From assembly GCA_003024785.1 (NCBI GenBank), contig PUQB01000219.1, positions 62,001 to 126,000 on the forward strand: 64,000 nucleotides of DNA, in the 5' to 3' direction. The position numbers and the translations under genes are program-made. Below, one piece after another: positions 38,445-51,751 of this stretch (within the stretch, counting starts at the first letter, position 1; each line of letters begins with the position of its first letter). This stretch comes from Selaginella tamariscina (lineage: Eukaryota > Streptophyta > Lycopodiopsida > Selaginellales > Selaginellaceae). The notes under the pieces are model-generated. The model did no database searches. It was not told the origin of the DNA and saw nothing but the letters and a program-made list of their open reading frames with translations.

Positions 38445-39130
38445 TACGTACACCTTTAGTACATTACATATATAATGTGTGTATGCTACATATATAATAT
38501 GTGGATATTTATAAATAGTTAAAGTATAAGTTTTTATAATATTAGAAAGCTATTAAACTATTTATTGACATTTAATTATTATTAACTTAATTTGATAACT
38601 CAATGGTAACACTATATAGTTGATTATAATGGATTTGTAAAAAGATGATATATAAATAGATGTTGTTATTATTATAAAAACAAAAAAAAAACAATATTAT
38701 TTGTTAATTAAATAATAAAAGTATTAATTACCTGGATAATTACGTGAAGATGTTATCGCACACGTTTTAATTTGGTTTAGTTTTAATTTTCTATATGACA
38801 ATCTGTTATCATATACGTTTTAAGATATATACAATATATTGCATATAAACTATTTTAAAATATCATAGTGTGTGTGTGTGTGTGTATAGAGACACACACA
38901 CATGTATATGTGTGTATGTGTGTGTGTAAGTAATGAATCGATGCTTACGATTAGACGTACAGTACAAGCGAATTATTATATGAAAAACTAAATTTGGATA
39001 TACAAGTCGGTTGGAACTTCAAAGGCATATATAGAATTTTATTACAACAACCTGCATCACCACTTAAGAATGGATTCAGTATGTATGAATATTCCAAGTA
39101 TGTTCTAATGGATTCGAAGACTTATAATTC
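34046..39130. other. Noncoding 3' flank of PPR copy B and its tandem duplicate
   Basis: AT-rich DNA without genes. The block from about 34640 to 37390 (landmarks CTATGCAGAACTCTACAATA, CTCTGAGCACCCTTGTGTAT, CGTTTACAGCTATGTAC, ACCACTTAAGAATGGA) is repeated in the same order from 37391 to 39130. The shared landmarks fall at 34648/37393, 35195/37936, 36132/38305 and 37293/39060. Confidence 0.7.
34640..39130 (+). repeat. Adjacent tandem duplication, 34640-37390 and 37391-39130
   Basis: The two units meet near 37390, where a triple 17-18 bp repeat (AAATTCGAAGACTTAT) sits at about 37337-37385. The second unit is shorter by several deletions. Each unit has a palindromic TACATGAATT/AATTCATGTA element (about 35060-35100 and 37815-37860). 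Confidence 0.75.
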
Positions 39131-39705
39131 TTTTATTTTAATAAATCATTAATTAAAATTATGAAATGTTTTAAATTTCACACATAGATGTACACTTGTG
39201 TTACTTGTATTAGTTCTAGTGGGGTTCAAACTGCATGCTTATATACACGAAGAGCAACAGAAACTATATACATATAATTTAAATTATTGTATAAATCATA
39301 CTTTAACTTCAGGTCAATTAAATAATCCATGTATAAATACTGACAAGATATTGTATATGGCTCTATATGCATAGATCATATATGTCATATACGTTGTAAT
39401 TAAAATGGGCATGATATATGAAAATGAGAATATAAAATACATATTAATTAATATTTAAGTTTTAATTTTTAATTAATTATTTAATAAATATATATTTAAT
39501 TTTTTTTTAAATATATATTATTATAAAGTATATTCTTTTAATATTACAAAATATTAATTAATTATTTAAAATTACTAATATTATTAAGAAAATGGGATTA
39601 TATATATGTCCATTTTAATTACAACATGCATAATGTCTTGTGTATGCAATTGTTATGTATGCATGGAGTATGCATAATGTATGTATATATGAGGATAGTT
39701 AGCAC

Positions 39706-39757
<52 letters not shown>

Positions 39758-39933
39758 GGAGAGAGAGCTCTTCCACGGTAAAACGAAAAACATGAGGTTA
39801 ACCTTGGTTAGGAAAATCAATATTAATTCTGGTTAACTAATTTATTGAATGAAATAAACATAGCTAGCATGAGATATTAAGAGGGCCATAAACTCATTAA
39901 CAGTTTAGTGAGGAACTTAAACATTCTTTAAAG

Positions 39934-39973
<40 letters not shown>

Positions 39974-40630
39974 TTTTAACAATAAATAGAATAATTAAAT
40001 AAATTCATTGAAAACAAATATAATAAATTCAGGTGTGTTCATGTATGCACTTGAAACTTAAGAATGTACTGTGTCGTGTGTCTATCTCGGCTACACTCAA
40101 TATTATGTTATAAAACAAACACGCCGTAAACAAGGTAAATACACACTCAAAATTATTTTAGATTTTAATATAATAAACCATAATAAACTCATGTAATAAG
40201 ATAAAATATTGAGCAATGTATATAATCTGTTCTTCACGTCTTTTAAAAGTTTATAGAAAATATCTGTAACTTTTGTTCTAGGATAATACATGTAAAACTT
40301 ATTAATATAAAAACAAGTACTAATCATTGGTTAAGAAGATTTCAATTAACTTAGACATGTACATATGTATTTTATATCTCACACATACCAGTTTTATTGG
40401 ACCATGTGCACTTAATATTTAACTGAGTTCATCTGTAATAAGAGCTACATTTTACATGTTCATATACATAAAGATGTGGACAAGACTTGTAACGACTGGT
40501 GCTGAATTGAGTTAATATTTATTATAATTTGATACTTATACTATGTAATTCCTTTATTTTATAAATCAAGCTAGTTGTACATACTTAATAAAGTGGCATT
40601 TCGGCATGATTACCATGTGTGAGCAACACT
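39131..40630. other. AT-rich DNA, nothing recognised
   Basis: Contains a (TG)n(AG)n microsatellite (39708-39768) and an AT run (39937-39970). No coding signal. Confidence 0.6.
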
Positions 40631-40639
40631 AAGTCTTTT

Positions 40640-42960
40640 AAGATGACTCTAAGAGTCTGTTTCAAATGCCCAGGTAAAAGACTTAGAGTTTTACTCTAAG
40701 TCCTCTAGATTGATCATCCTTCGAACCCTAGAAGACAACTTGAATAGACTTTAGGATCCTATCTCAGTAGACCTAGACAGGTTTATGTCCTAACCTCACA
40801 AAGAAGATGTGTCTCATACATACTCTTATAACAAAGCTAAGGCACTGTCACTTACCCTTTAGGGTGATAAGGGGTACCTTGAACCCTTAAGGGTTTGAGT
40901 GGCAAAGTCATACCCTAGACCTAGGGCTAGTACTTAGTGAAGACATGAGTGTGTGTCATAAGCGGATATGAGTATGTGCCGTAAGCGGACATGATTGTTC
41001 TGCTAAGTAAACTCCTTAAGACTAGGTTTGGATAACCCTAAGTACATGACCTTGCGAGTGCTTTACAAAAGGGCTCTTGATAACAAGCTTAGGTTGTTCA
41101 ACCCTAAATTCTAAGGAGAAACTTTCCTAGCCAAGTGTGCCAAAGCACACCTAGTTACGAGACCTAACCTCCCTTGAGCCGATGCTTAAGGTTTAGCACC
41201 CTAGTGCAAGCACAAGCATGCATGTTTGTTAAAGTATCCAACCCTTTGGCGACAAACCCATGACACAACCCTAAAGGGCATGCCTCATGCATTGTATTAT
41301 GTGACACTGCCTTCCACAATATGGACTATCATGTCATAGCTCTTTAGATTCAAGAGTTGCACCAAGTGCCACAAACGTGGGTCCTACATGCCACACCTAA
41401 ATTTATCCACATCTAGCTTGTGGAGTCCGACGAACATTTGTGGCGACCACAGAGAAATAATTGTCACACACGAATGAAGTTCATCGTAACAAGTTGAGTT
41501 GCTGTATGAAGAAGAGATCGGAGAGCTGGGATTAGTTCATTCAAACAATTGAGTATCAATGAGTACCAATTGGCCATGAGGATGTGTCATGCCGATCGAA
41601 AGAGGCCAACAAAAAGTAAAGAAGTACCTTGAATGCCACAATTGGCCTCAGCCTAGCCAATTAGGGCCCACAACACAAATACCACTTGGCCAACCTCACG
41701 AGGAGCGAAGGATCAAGCAAACAAATGACAACAAACAAAGAAAGATATGAAGAAAAGCACGTTCTAATGGAATTCTAGGTGTAGGAACATGCATAAATGA
41801 GTGACACATGGACGGGCAAGATCACTCAGTGACAACCTATGAAACAAAGTGGGATGGATGGTTGAACGAAGGAAGCTTGCCACCTTATCTCGACGTAGAT
41901 GAAAGTGACATCTATGTTGAGTCCCCACACCACACAACTAAACATGTGTTCGACAAGTACCCAAGAGGGAGGATACCTTGCGTAAAAAAAACTCCATGAC
42001 ATGGGAAGCATGCGCTTGAGGCAAGAAACTTGAAGCTGCGATGAAAGCAAGTGGAGTGACGATGGACGAGAGCTAGAGGTCTCGCATGATCAACACAATG
42101 AGGGACACAAAGTAGTGGACGTAGGGTTGTTGTCACCTAGAAGGGTGAGGCAGAACGGCCGTGGATGCCCGAAAAGAGTGGAGAAAGAGCCTCATTCGGA
42201 AGACCCTCATAAGGAGGGGCGACAACCATCGATGAAGAGACCTCCACATCAAGAGTTCAACCGATCAAATGATGCAGCATGTCGGGTGAGTACCAAGTTG
42301 GTGGCTCGAGGCTCCGCAAGCTGAGCAGCACATGGGAAGGCCACCTATGAAAAGGCAACTGGACGTCAACAAATTGACGAAGTGGGAAGAGGCACTAGTG
42401 AGGGGGGCCCACATCTAGTCCCCAATGACCACCCATGCCCTAAACCCCTCATGGTCAAGTTTAGGGTTAGGTTAGGTAGGTTAAACTCGCTAACATTAAG
42501 TGCAAGCCCACTCACACAAATAGGAAAAGAGGGGAGGTGGGGGTGACCATTGCAGAAATAAAGTAGAGTATATATAGTGAGAGTTCTACGTCACACCTTA
42601 AGGGTTATTCACTCCTTATTGTTAATGAATCCACACACCCCTCACTGGGTACATCACAACTAGGGAGTCAGTTAACTCCTTTGCCCAATAACCTGTTCAT
42701 GAACCTAGAAAGCATTGCTGAGTTCATGTTTTGCAAGTCTAGTGGTTGAAGCCTTCTCATCTATGCCAAGCTAGGAATGGCACCTACAGTTCAATTAATC
42801 ACATGTGCTAACTCATGAAGGTGAGAATTTTTCTGTACTTAAATAACTAAAGTGTGAGTTCCTGGAAGTCGAGTTTTTAACATGGGTTATCTTACAAGTT
42901 TTCAGTGAGGGTTTTCAAGAATTGGCATCTAACAAGCCATGCTCATGGCACTAAGTAAAA
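40640..42960 (+). mobile_element. GC-richer repeat element of unknown type
   Basis: Base composition rises sharply against the flanks. Positions 41132-41400 match 55313-55590 in direct orientation (shared GTGCCAAAGCACACCTAGTT, GTGCAAGCACAAGCATG and CAAGAGTTGCACCAAGT), so this is dispersed. GAGTATATATAGTGAG near 42565 looks like a promoter TATA box, and a TTTAGGGTTAGGTTAGG run (about 42460) resembles telomeric repeats also present at 56-57 kb. No transposase or pol motif is readable; the open frames at 41808 and 42115 match nothing I know. A nonautonomous LTR-type element is the likeliest explanation. Confidence 0.5.
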
Positions 42961-44394
42961 ACACTAATAATGAATAATATTATATGTTAATTTAATATAT
43001 TAAACTAGATATTTGACTTATGTTTGAGGAATTTAATTTAGTTGTGAGATATAATTGAAATATAAGATTATATATAACACTTCAACGTCATGATAACATT
43101 ATTGTGAAAGTTAATATTTTATTAAATCACTTAATTAAACCAAACAGTAATTTATGATTCCTCTTAGTTCATGAACAATTGCTCAAAATATTGGAAGTAG
43201 CATTATAATTCCATGTTAAAATTGAAATTCAATTAGTATTAATTAAGTTCATGTCCATAATAAATAGTCATGGCATTTTAATAAATTGATATAGTTATAT
43301 AACAACTTAATGGTATAACTTAGAATTTGAAAGTTTTAATCGATGTAATTGTTTATGGAATGGAAATTAGTTTGAAAGTATTTATCAAACACTAATTATT
43401 GTAATCAATGAAAATTTTTAAGTGAATCAGTATGAAATTTGAAATTGCATATAATGTTACATGCATATAATATTACAAATTCAGGAAGACTCTTATCATA
43501 TAAATTAAGTTTTAAAATTTAAATATTTTAAACTTAATAAGATAAGTCATTGTACTCCTTGAAGAATGAGTACAATATAAATATGTTAAGTAAGACACAT
43601 AATATTTAAAGATTATCGATGGAGGCACTATGTATAAATTGCCAGTTAGTTATACAAAGTGTTTCATGAGGATGTGAAACATCCAAGAAAGTATTTTGTT
43701 ACATTTACTTTCAAAATTAGGTAGTGATGTAAAAAGAATAGAAATGAGAGATAATGTTATGGCACTTGATATTGGAAGGTGACTTTATTTCGTTTTCATA
43801 AACATGAGCTTTTGATAACATCATGAAAAATTAATCCTTATGTCTTATATACATTTAGACAATTGTGCAGTTCTATAATTGTCTTTAGCCAAATTGATGT
43901 GTCAATACGAGTTGATTAATAAAAAGAGTTATCTAAGAGATAACATTTTCACATTCATAAAAAATGTTTTTTTCTCATTGTCTTTAACCTTCATTAATTA
44001 GAAAACAACATTTTGAACATTCATAACCAATGATTTTTTCATTGCCCACCAATTCACTTAACAAATGTTAACATTTATTATTGAAAAGTAGTGAAATACG
44101 CCGTAGTAAAAAACGTTACGGATTAATAATTAAACTAGATTAATAATAAAGTAAATTAGAAATTAAATAAATCCATAGCGTTTTTTTACTAAGCATTTTT
44201 ACATTCATAAGCAAGTTATATTTTTTCTCAGTGTCCATAACTTGGTAAAGTAAAATAATATAAAAATTTAATGACAAAGTATTTACATTGAAAAGCATAT
44301 GATTAGGAATGTATTAATGTTCACCTTCATGGCTAGTAACTTCCCATTTCCCTAGTCATCTTTACACAATGGTTGAAGATTTTTTAGTGATAAA
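42961..44394. other. AT-rich DNA, nothing recognised
   Basis: No open frame of note, RNA gene or element terminus was found. Confidence 0.6.
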
Positions 44395-44945
44395 AATGAG
44401 ACAGTGTTAAGTGTAACCACGTCGTGGCATGGTATGGTGTCAAAGACCTGTCTTGCATCGTACAGGCTCCCACAACTCACGTACATGTTGATAAGGTAAA
44501 TGTCCTAGGGGAGCTCAGAGGACAGGAACAGAAAGAAGATGGGACTTCATTCCCTTGTCAAGAGAGTCAAACTTCACACAGGTAGTTTTCTTCTTTGCAA
44601 GGCCGTTGCATGCATTGAAGACTGCAACGTACAACCGCGCGTCCACATAGAGGCAAGATGATAAGAAATGTCTTGTTCTCCAGCATGTGAGTAGCACTGT
44701 ATCACCCCGGTGAGAGTTACTACATAGTGGCAGGGCATTCTTGTGAATACAATTCCCGACTCATGTAACATACTGAGTCCTGTGTAGCCGAGCGTTCCAG
44801 GAGACGCTGTGGTCGTGTGGAAGGCACAGTCGGCATCCTGCGGCCTCTTGCATCTCATGTACTTGCTTAACAGCGTGTTTGCAACGTGTGTGTCAAGGAT
44901 TTCTGCGTCTGCCTTCTTCGTTTCGAACACGGTCTTGCACTGTTT
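44395..44945 (-). pseudogene. PLS-type PPR protein remnant
   Basis: Minus-strand reading gives DTHVANTLLSKYMRCKRPQD followed by ADCAF, then MPCHYVVTLTGVIQCYSHAG, and, in another frame near 44400-44490, DIYLINMYVSCGSLYDARQV and a CHDVVTL motif. These are the L- and S-type PPR motifs typical of plant DYW-class proteins (N-x-L-x-x-M/K-Y-x-x-C-G-x-x-x-D-A). Frameshifts and missing ends mark it as a fragment of about 550 bp. It differs clearly from the 24.8/32.6 kb PPR family. Confidence 0.75.
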
Positions 44946-45247
44946 CAGCCTCAGATAAATACTTACTATTAAACTTCAACAAGACTCCACAAGTTAAATA
45001 TATTTATAAATTTAAAGTATACCAATTAAAAAACATGAAAATTAAAATTAATTTTTTTAAAATAATCATAAACATGAAAATCTATATAATGTAACTAACA
45101 TCTAATACCAATAATCTAAACAATTTATATATAATAACCATAGGAGGCAAGACCATGTTCAGCTGCAAGACAGTTTGGCAGTTAATTAAAGGTAAAATGG
45201 CCTCTTTAAATAGGGAAGAAAATAGGGATTGATAGGGTTTGAGCAAC

Positions 45248-46318
45248 ATGAGGGTAAAGAGCGACAAGGATCCTATTTCAGCACACGGGCATGTGAGAGG
45301 TAAGAGAATAAAGATTATGTGGGATAGTGGCTCTCAATTCGATTTCATATCCGAGGCGGTTGTGCGCGAATTGCGGCTTGCTACAGAGCGTTGTATAACT
45401 AAAATAAGGGATATCGCTGTAGAGAGTACTTGCACAATAGAATATTCATTGGGAAATTTAAAGAGACAAGACGGTTCCTGGTGTCTGTATGATATGTTAT
45501 TAGGAAACCCCTGGTTGCATCAGCACCGTCCAAGAATCAACTTTGCCACCCGAAACTTCACCTTTTATTACTACTCATTTCAATATCCATATGGTCGTGT
45601 GAAAAAGCACCGCTACCGAAACCGTGCTATCAATAGCACATGTGCGACAGGGTACAACGCCGTTTATGCTGTTGTTGGAGTGGACGGCATACAAGAGCCT
45701 GTACATGCCATGGCTGCATGGGACACTGGTACTACCAGTGATGTGGTGTCTGCCGATTTTGTGAAGAAGTTGGGCGTTCGCACCACCAGAAGTACAGACA
45801 TCTATTTCGATACTTTCTGGGGGTTAGAACTTAGCACGAGAGCTGTGCGGCTTCAGTGTCATATAGGAAGTTTTTCGGAAGAGAGGACTTTCAGAGTAAG
45901 CGAAACCGAATGGGAACTGGTATTTGGAATGCCTTGGTACCATGACCATTGTCCTGACATCAACTTTGAGACACAGGAACTGGTGTTCTCTGTCAATGGG
46001 AGCCAACGTTACTGTATCCAGTACCATAGAGATGTTGCCAATGTAACTTCTCTGGAGAAGGTAGACAAGGAGCAGGATCATGTCTTCTTTACGTCCTGTT
46101 GCTTCTTCGCTGTTTTAATGTGTTTGCTTTGCATGAGGCTCGGAGCATGGGTTGATTATGCTATCTATTTATGTTGGCTCTCTATGACAGTTTTACTTAT
46201 TTTCTTTCCCGGCCTCCTCCACCGCAAGATGGGATGTATCCCTGGTTTTTGTCAACAAGCTAGTCTTTGTGTTTTATATTTTTATCAACATTGTTTTTCT
46301 AATATGTTACCATCCTAA
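45248..46318 (+). CDS. Tandem double-retropepsin protein with hydrophobic C-terminal tail
   Basis: Start ATG at 45248; an in-frame stop lies at 45233-45235. The product is 356 aa, uninterrupted. Domain 1 (about 13-106): DSG at 26-28 in IKIMWDSGSQFDFIS and, 58 residues on, the retropepsin hallmark LLGNPWLHQHRPRINF (84-99). A basic linker follows (about 116-126). Domain 2 (about 138-250): DTG at 159-161 in AAWDTGTTSDVVS, then LVFGMPWYHDHCPDINF (224-240). Both halves follow the Ty3/gypsy chromovirus protease pattern D-(S/T)-G ... G-x-x-W-x-x-x-H-x-P-x-I-N. After residue 278 come two hydrophobic segments (about 279-299 and 303-324), suggesting membrane anchoring. Ordinary retropepsins have one such domain and act as homodimers; here two diverged halves are on one chain. 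No RT or integrase follows. It could be a domesticated protease gene or a relic of an unusual element. The real start could lie in an unseen upstream exon. Confidence 0.7.
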   Translation: MRVKSDKDPISAHGHVRGKRIKIMWDSGSQFDFISEAVVRELRLATERCITKIRDIAVESTCTIEYSLGNLKRQDGSWCLYDMLLGNPWLHQHRPRINFATRNFTFYYYSFQYPYGRVKKHRYRNRAINSTCATGYNAVYAVVGVDGIQEPVHAMAAWDTGTTSDVVSADFVKKLGVRTTRSTDIYFDTFWGLELSTRAVRLQCHIGSFSEERTFRVSETEWELVFGMPWYHDHCPDINFETQELVFSVNGSQRYCIQYHRDVANVTSLEKVDKEQDHVFFTSCCFFAVLMCLLCMRLGAWVDYAIYLCWLSMTVLLIFFPGLLHRKMGCIPGFCQQASLCVLYFYQHCFSNMLPS

Positions 46319-47033
46319 AATATATAATATGTCATTGAATCTCTTACACTTAATTTCTAATTTTGTTATTATAAGAAACATATATATATCAAAATATGTC
46401 ATGAATTAAACACGTATATTTTAAACTCATTTTTATAAATTAAAAATTAAAAATTAAGCTTAATTAATTTTTAATTAAATTCTTAAATTCTTTTAGGGCA
46501 TTTATGTTATATTTGTATAGTCCGAAACTATTAGCATTGAAGTAAATTATTTAACGGAAACAATAAAGGAATATGTACACATTCTTATACTGGAACTTCG
46601 TCTCATCTTACAAAATTATTTCTTATGTATATATGAATACATATGTGTAGTTATGCGATATGTCTATTGTTCTTCTAAAATTATTAAATGAGGAGATTAA
46701 TTTTAAGATTATTAATATAATAATCTGGTTACAAATATTTATTCTTAACTTGGAAGTGAAAACCAATCAAATTACACCACGTGACTTTGTATTTGAAGCA
46801 CGGTAAACACGGTTTGATACATTTATTTAACTATTTTATATAATTATTAAAAATACAAGATATACAATAATAAAGTATCAGTGGTATTGTAATTTTATAT
46901 TTTTCTTATATAGATATAAATGTATACAAGTGGTCAAAATGAAAAATTTATTGAGGAAATAGTATGTTCATGAATAAGAATATTCGTATCATTTGTTCTA
47001 TTTGATCTTTTGATGTATTATAATGCATTGTAA

Positions 47034-47092
<59 letters not shown>

Positions 47093-48116
47093 CATAAATT
47101 AAATTTACATGTTTGTCTTTATACATCTATAATTATGTGTGTGTAGATTAGAGAGTTTTCATAAATTATAATTCCTTGTGATGTGTTTCAAATCTTATTC
47201 TCTTAATATGGTTTTCTTTTAAATTTTATTAATGTAATAGTTCTCTTTCATCCAGTGACAATATGGAATCCAGCTTAAAATAAATATTAAGTTAAGGCAA
47301 ATATTACTTCCAATAAACACTTAAGACTTTTTATTCACATTGATAAAGATTTATATTTAATTACAAAAATTAACCATTTAAATATATATATATATATATA
47401 TATAGTGTCCAAATATATATATACATATAAATATTATTATGTGTGCACACATATTACACACATAATATACATATCCTTGCTTTGCAACTTGAATTTTAAT
47501 AATAGTTTGACTCAATGTTGATATATTATGTGCAATATTATATCCATAAAATTATTTATGTTTCTTGTATTAATTCAATTTAGAAAAACTATAAAAATAT
47601 GTTAAGATTTGAAAATGACAATGGATATTTTATACTTACATTTAATATTTATAAAATTACTTAGAAACACTCGTTTATCCACACTATCCGTTCATATTTC
47701 AAATACTTATATTATTATTATTACAATCTTTATGGAAGTTAATGACTTTAGAGTGGTGCTCAAATAATATGTTGCATTAAACTTTTATCATTTAATAATT
47801 CATTAATAATATCTATCACAATTTTTTTATAATCACTTTATTTTTTCTTGTAAACACTTACTACTTATAAACTTTTGAGAATTAACTTATAATCACTTTA
47901 TCTGTTAAACGGAGATTAACTTTATAATCATTTAATTTTTTAAATGTCATATACATAAACATGTTGTTATACTGTACTATAACTTAAAGTAAAAATTAAA
48001 TTAGAGTTTTTAAAAGTATTATGTATATTTCAATGTGACAATGAAAGTGAAATTTTTAACCAGAATATTTACAGGATACTCCACACACACACACACATCA
48101 CTTGTACGAAGTGTAC
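46319..48116. other. AT-rich DNA, nothing recognised
   Basis: Contains long AT microsatellites (about 47036-47090 and 47384-47404). No genes seen. Confidence 0.6.
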
Positions 48117-50075
<1,959 letters not shown>

Positions 50076-50539
50076 GTATGCCACATGTACGTGTAATGAA
50101 TGCTGGCTACATTATGAATGTGGAATGTGCCCAGGATACATACACAGAGGATATGTTATATTTGGCAACCTTTGATTTTACATTCATATACAGTTCCAAT
50201 ATATACTTTAAAATATACTTAAAAATATTATATAAAGATCCTTACATTACTCCCTCTTTTAGATGGAGTAATGTACATGTATATTGTTGAACATGTACAT
50301 TCTAATCTAGTACATTTGAATGTACATTTGAATTACAGACCGACACGGACACAATCTTTATACAATGAAAATATAGACTAAGCCACTTGGAAATCAATCT
50401 AGATAATAATCATTTGGTATATATCTTTATATTATGAGACTAGCACTTCATCACCCATACATAATTATGAACGAACGAATGTTAAACATTATAGTCTTGT
50501 TGTTGTACTTTTTAAACATGAGATAACTTTGTGCAGCAC
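50076..50539. other. Spacer between DEAH pseudogene and integrase remnant
   Basis: AT-rich. It includes a short inverted repeat, CATTACTCC (50245-50253) facing GGAGTAATG (50265-50273), followed by several ACATGTACATT/AATGTACATTTG palindromic units. It is duplicated with the flanking genes at 60.5-60.95 kb. Confidence 0.6.
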
Positions 50540-51345
50540 CGAAAGAGTCTGATCTAAATATCAATTCCATGTTTGACAAATTGTGCATCTATCAAAACAA
50601 CACAAAAAAAAGAGAACCAACATCATAAAAGAAACATAGGGAAATGACCATACAAAAAAATGAAATGAAAAGACTCCAACAGACTGATGGACATAAGAAC
50701 ACACAAGCAAATTAAAGGAGGGGCAAGTATTAATCCCAATTAATCTGGTATTGATTCAATACTTAGATAACATGCACTTAAAAGTACAGTTGAGTTGCTT
50801 TACTAAACCATCAGTTTCTGAATGATATAGTGTTGTGAAATATTGTTTTATCCTTAACTTAGTAGTTAGTAAACTCAAAACTTTGGTTGTGAAATGAAGT
50901 CATTAATCTAAAAGAATACGCTTCGAACACCCATGCCTTAACACCACTTGATGAAACAAGAAATCTACCACATGAGTTGCCTGGCCTTCAAAAAGAACCT
51001 GGACCTCCACAATATAGTATCAAGTAGTTCGACATAATAATAGCATATGTATTTTTTGTTGTTGTTGCTAAAAATAGACCAATAATCGTATGTAACCTGC
51101 TCAAAAGGATGATGAACTTGAATAGACTACATTTAATCACTAAGAGGAGTGAATCAAGGATTCTGAACTTGACAAAGAGGCATGTTTATAAATATTGATG
51201 AAGGTTATGTCGAGATGAGGTCAATAGAACCATGAATATAACTTGTTCAACACTTTATAAAACTCGAGATAACTAAAAAAAGGTCATCATGGAAAGCAGA
51301 AGACAATGAGGTACATAGAATAAGAGGATTACCAAACCGAGGTGG
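50540..51345 (-). pseudogene. Ty3/gypsy integrase remnant, left copy
   Basis: A degenerate integrase core read on the minus strand in shifting frames: HPFEQVTYDYW, NKKYICYYYV, VVDFLFHQVVLRHGCSKRIL, then a TLYHSETDGLV-type segment. These match the P-F-E...D-x-x-G-P, DFL-x-x-x-I-V-x-x-H-G-x-x-x-x-I-L and YH-x-x-T-(D/N)-G-L-V-(E/K)-x-x-N signatures of gypsy integrases. Many stops. The same sequence lies at 60.95-61.76 kb, where it continues past a solo LTR into RNase H and RT of the same element. It is therefore the 3' part of an older gypsy element split by the chromovirus insertion. Confidence 0.65.
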
Positions 51346-51351
51346 AGTACC

Positions 51352-51751
51352 TGTCACGACCTTGTGCAAAGGGTGAAACCTTTAGAACAAGGGTGGAACC
51401 TTGAAAGGAGGAGATTGTATTCAAGAAAGAAATGAATACAAAATGAAACACAAGGCCGAAGACTAGTGTTGAATGATTCTGAGAAACCTGGAACTGGAAC
51501 CCTGTTTATATATCTGAGGTCTTGAGGATTGTATGGTCCACAACTGGTCTGGAATGGTGTGATCCACAACTGGTCTAGAATGTGTGGTCCACACTAGTCT
51601 GGAACATGCGTATGAATATACGCCTTGCTGTTGATGGTGTAGTTCAGCATCCAGGATCATATGGACCAGTTGGTTAACACATGTGTGTGTTAACCAAAAG
51701 GTTTCGGGTTCAAGTCCTGTGAAAGGCAAAAAATGACCTATAATCCTTACA
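51352..51751 (-). mobile_element. 3' LTR of the nested chromovirus (400 bp)
   Basis: On the minus strand it begins TGTAAGGATTATAGG (51751) and ends CAAGGTCGTGACA (51352). A TATATAA box (51506-51512) lies about 29 bases before CTCAGAATCATTC (51483 leftwards), a sensible transcription start. The left flank GTACC matches the target-site copy beside the solo LTR at 61766. The same LTR is seen as a solo copy at 61766-62162 and as a truncated 5' copy at 58405-58607. Confidence 0.85.
51656..51727 (+). other. tRNA-like sequence inside the LTR
   Basis: The plus strand shows an A-box-like ACCAGTTGGTTAACAC and, about 30 bases on, a perfect B-box GGGTTCAAGTCC inside a T-arm-like CGGGTTCAAGTCCTG. Together they recall a tRNA (the D-arm and region before the T-arm are closest to tRNA-Val). 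Acceptor stem pairing is poor, so this is a tRNA-derived relic or pol III promoter-like module rather than a functional tRNA. It is repeated in the solo LTR at about 62067-62138. Confidence 0.4.

Noticed and set aside
41808..42324. Open frames of 63 and 69 aa in the GC-richer repeat
   Set aside because: They are short, interrupted, match no family I know and lie in a dispersed noncoding repeat.
50245..50273. CATTACTCC/GGAGTAATG inverted repeat as a MITE
   Set aside because: The arms are only 9 bp with an 11-base loop and no second terminus or target duplication is clear; a chance hairpin is as likely.
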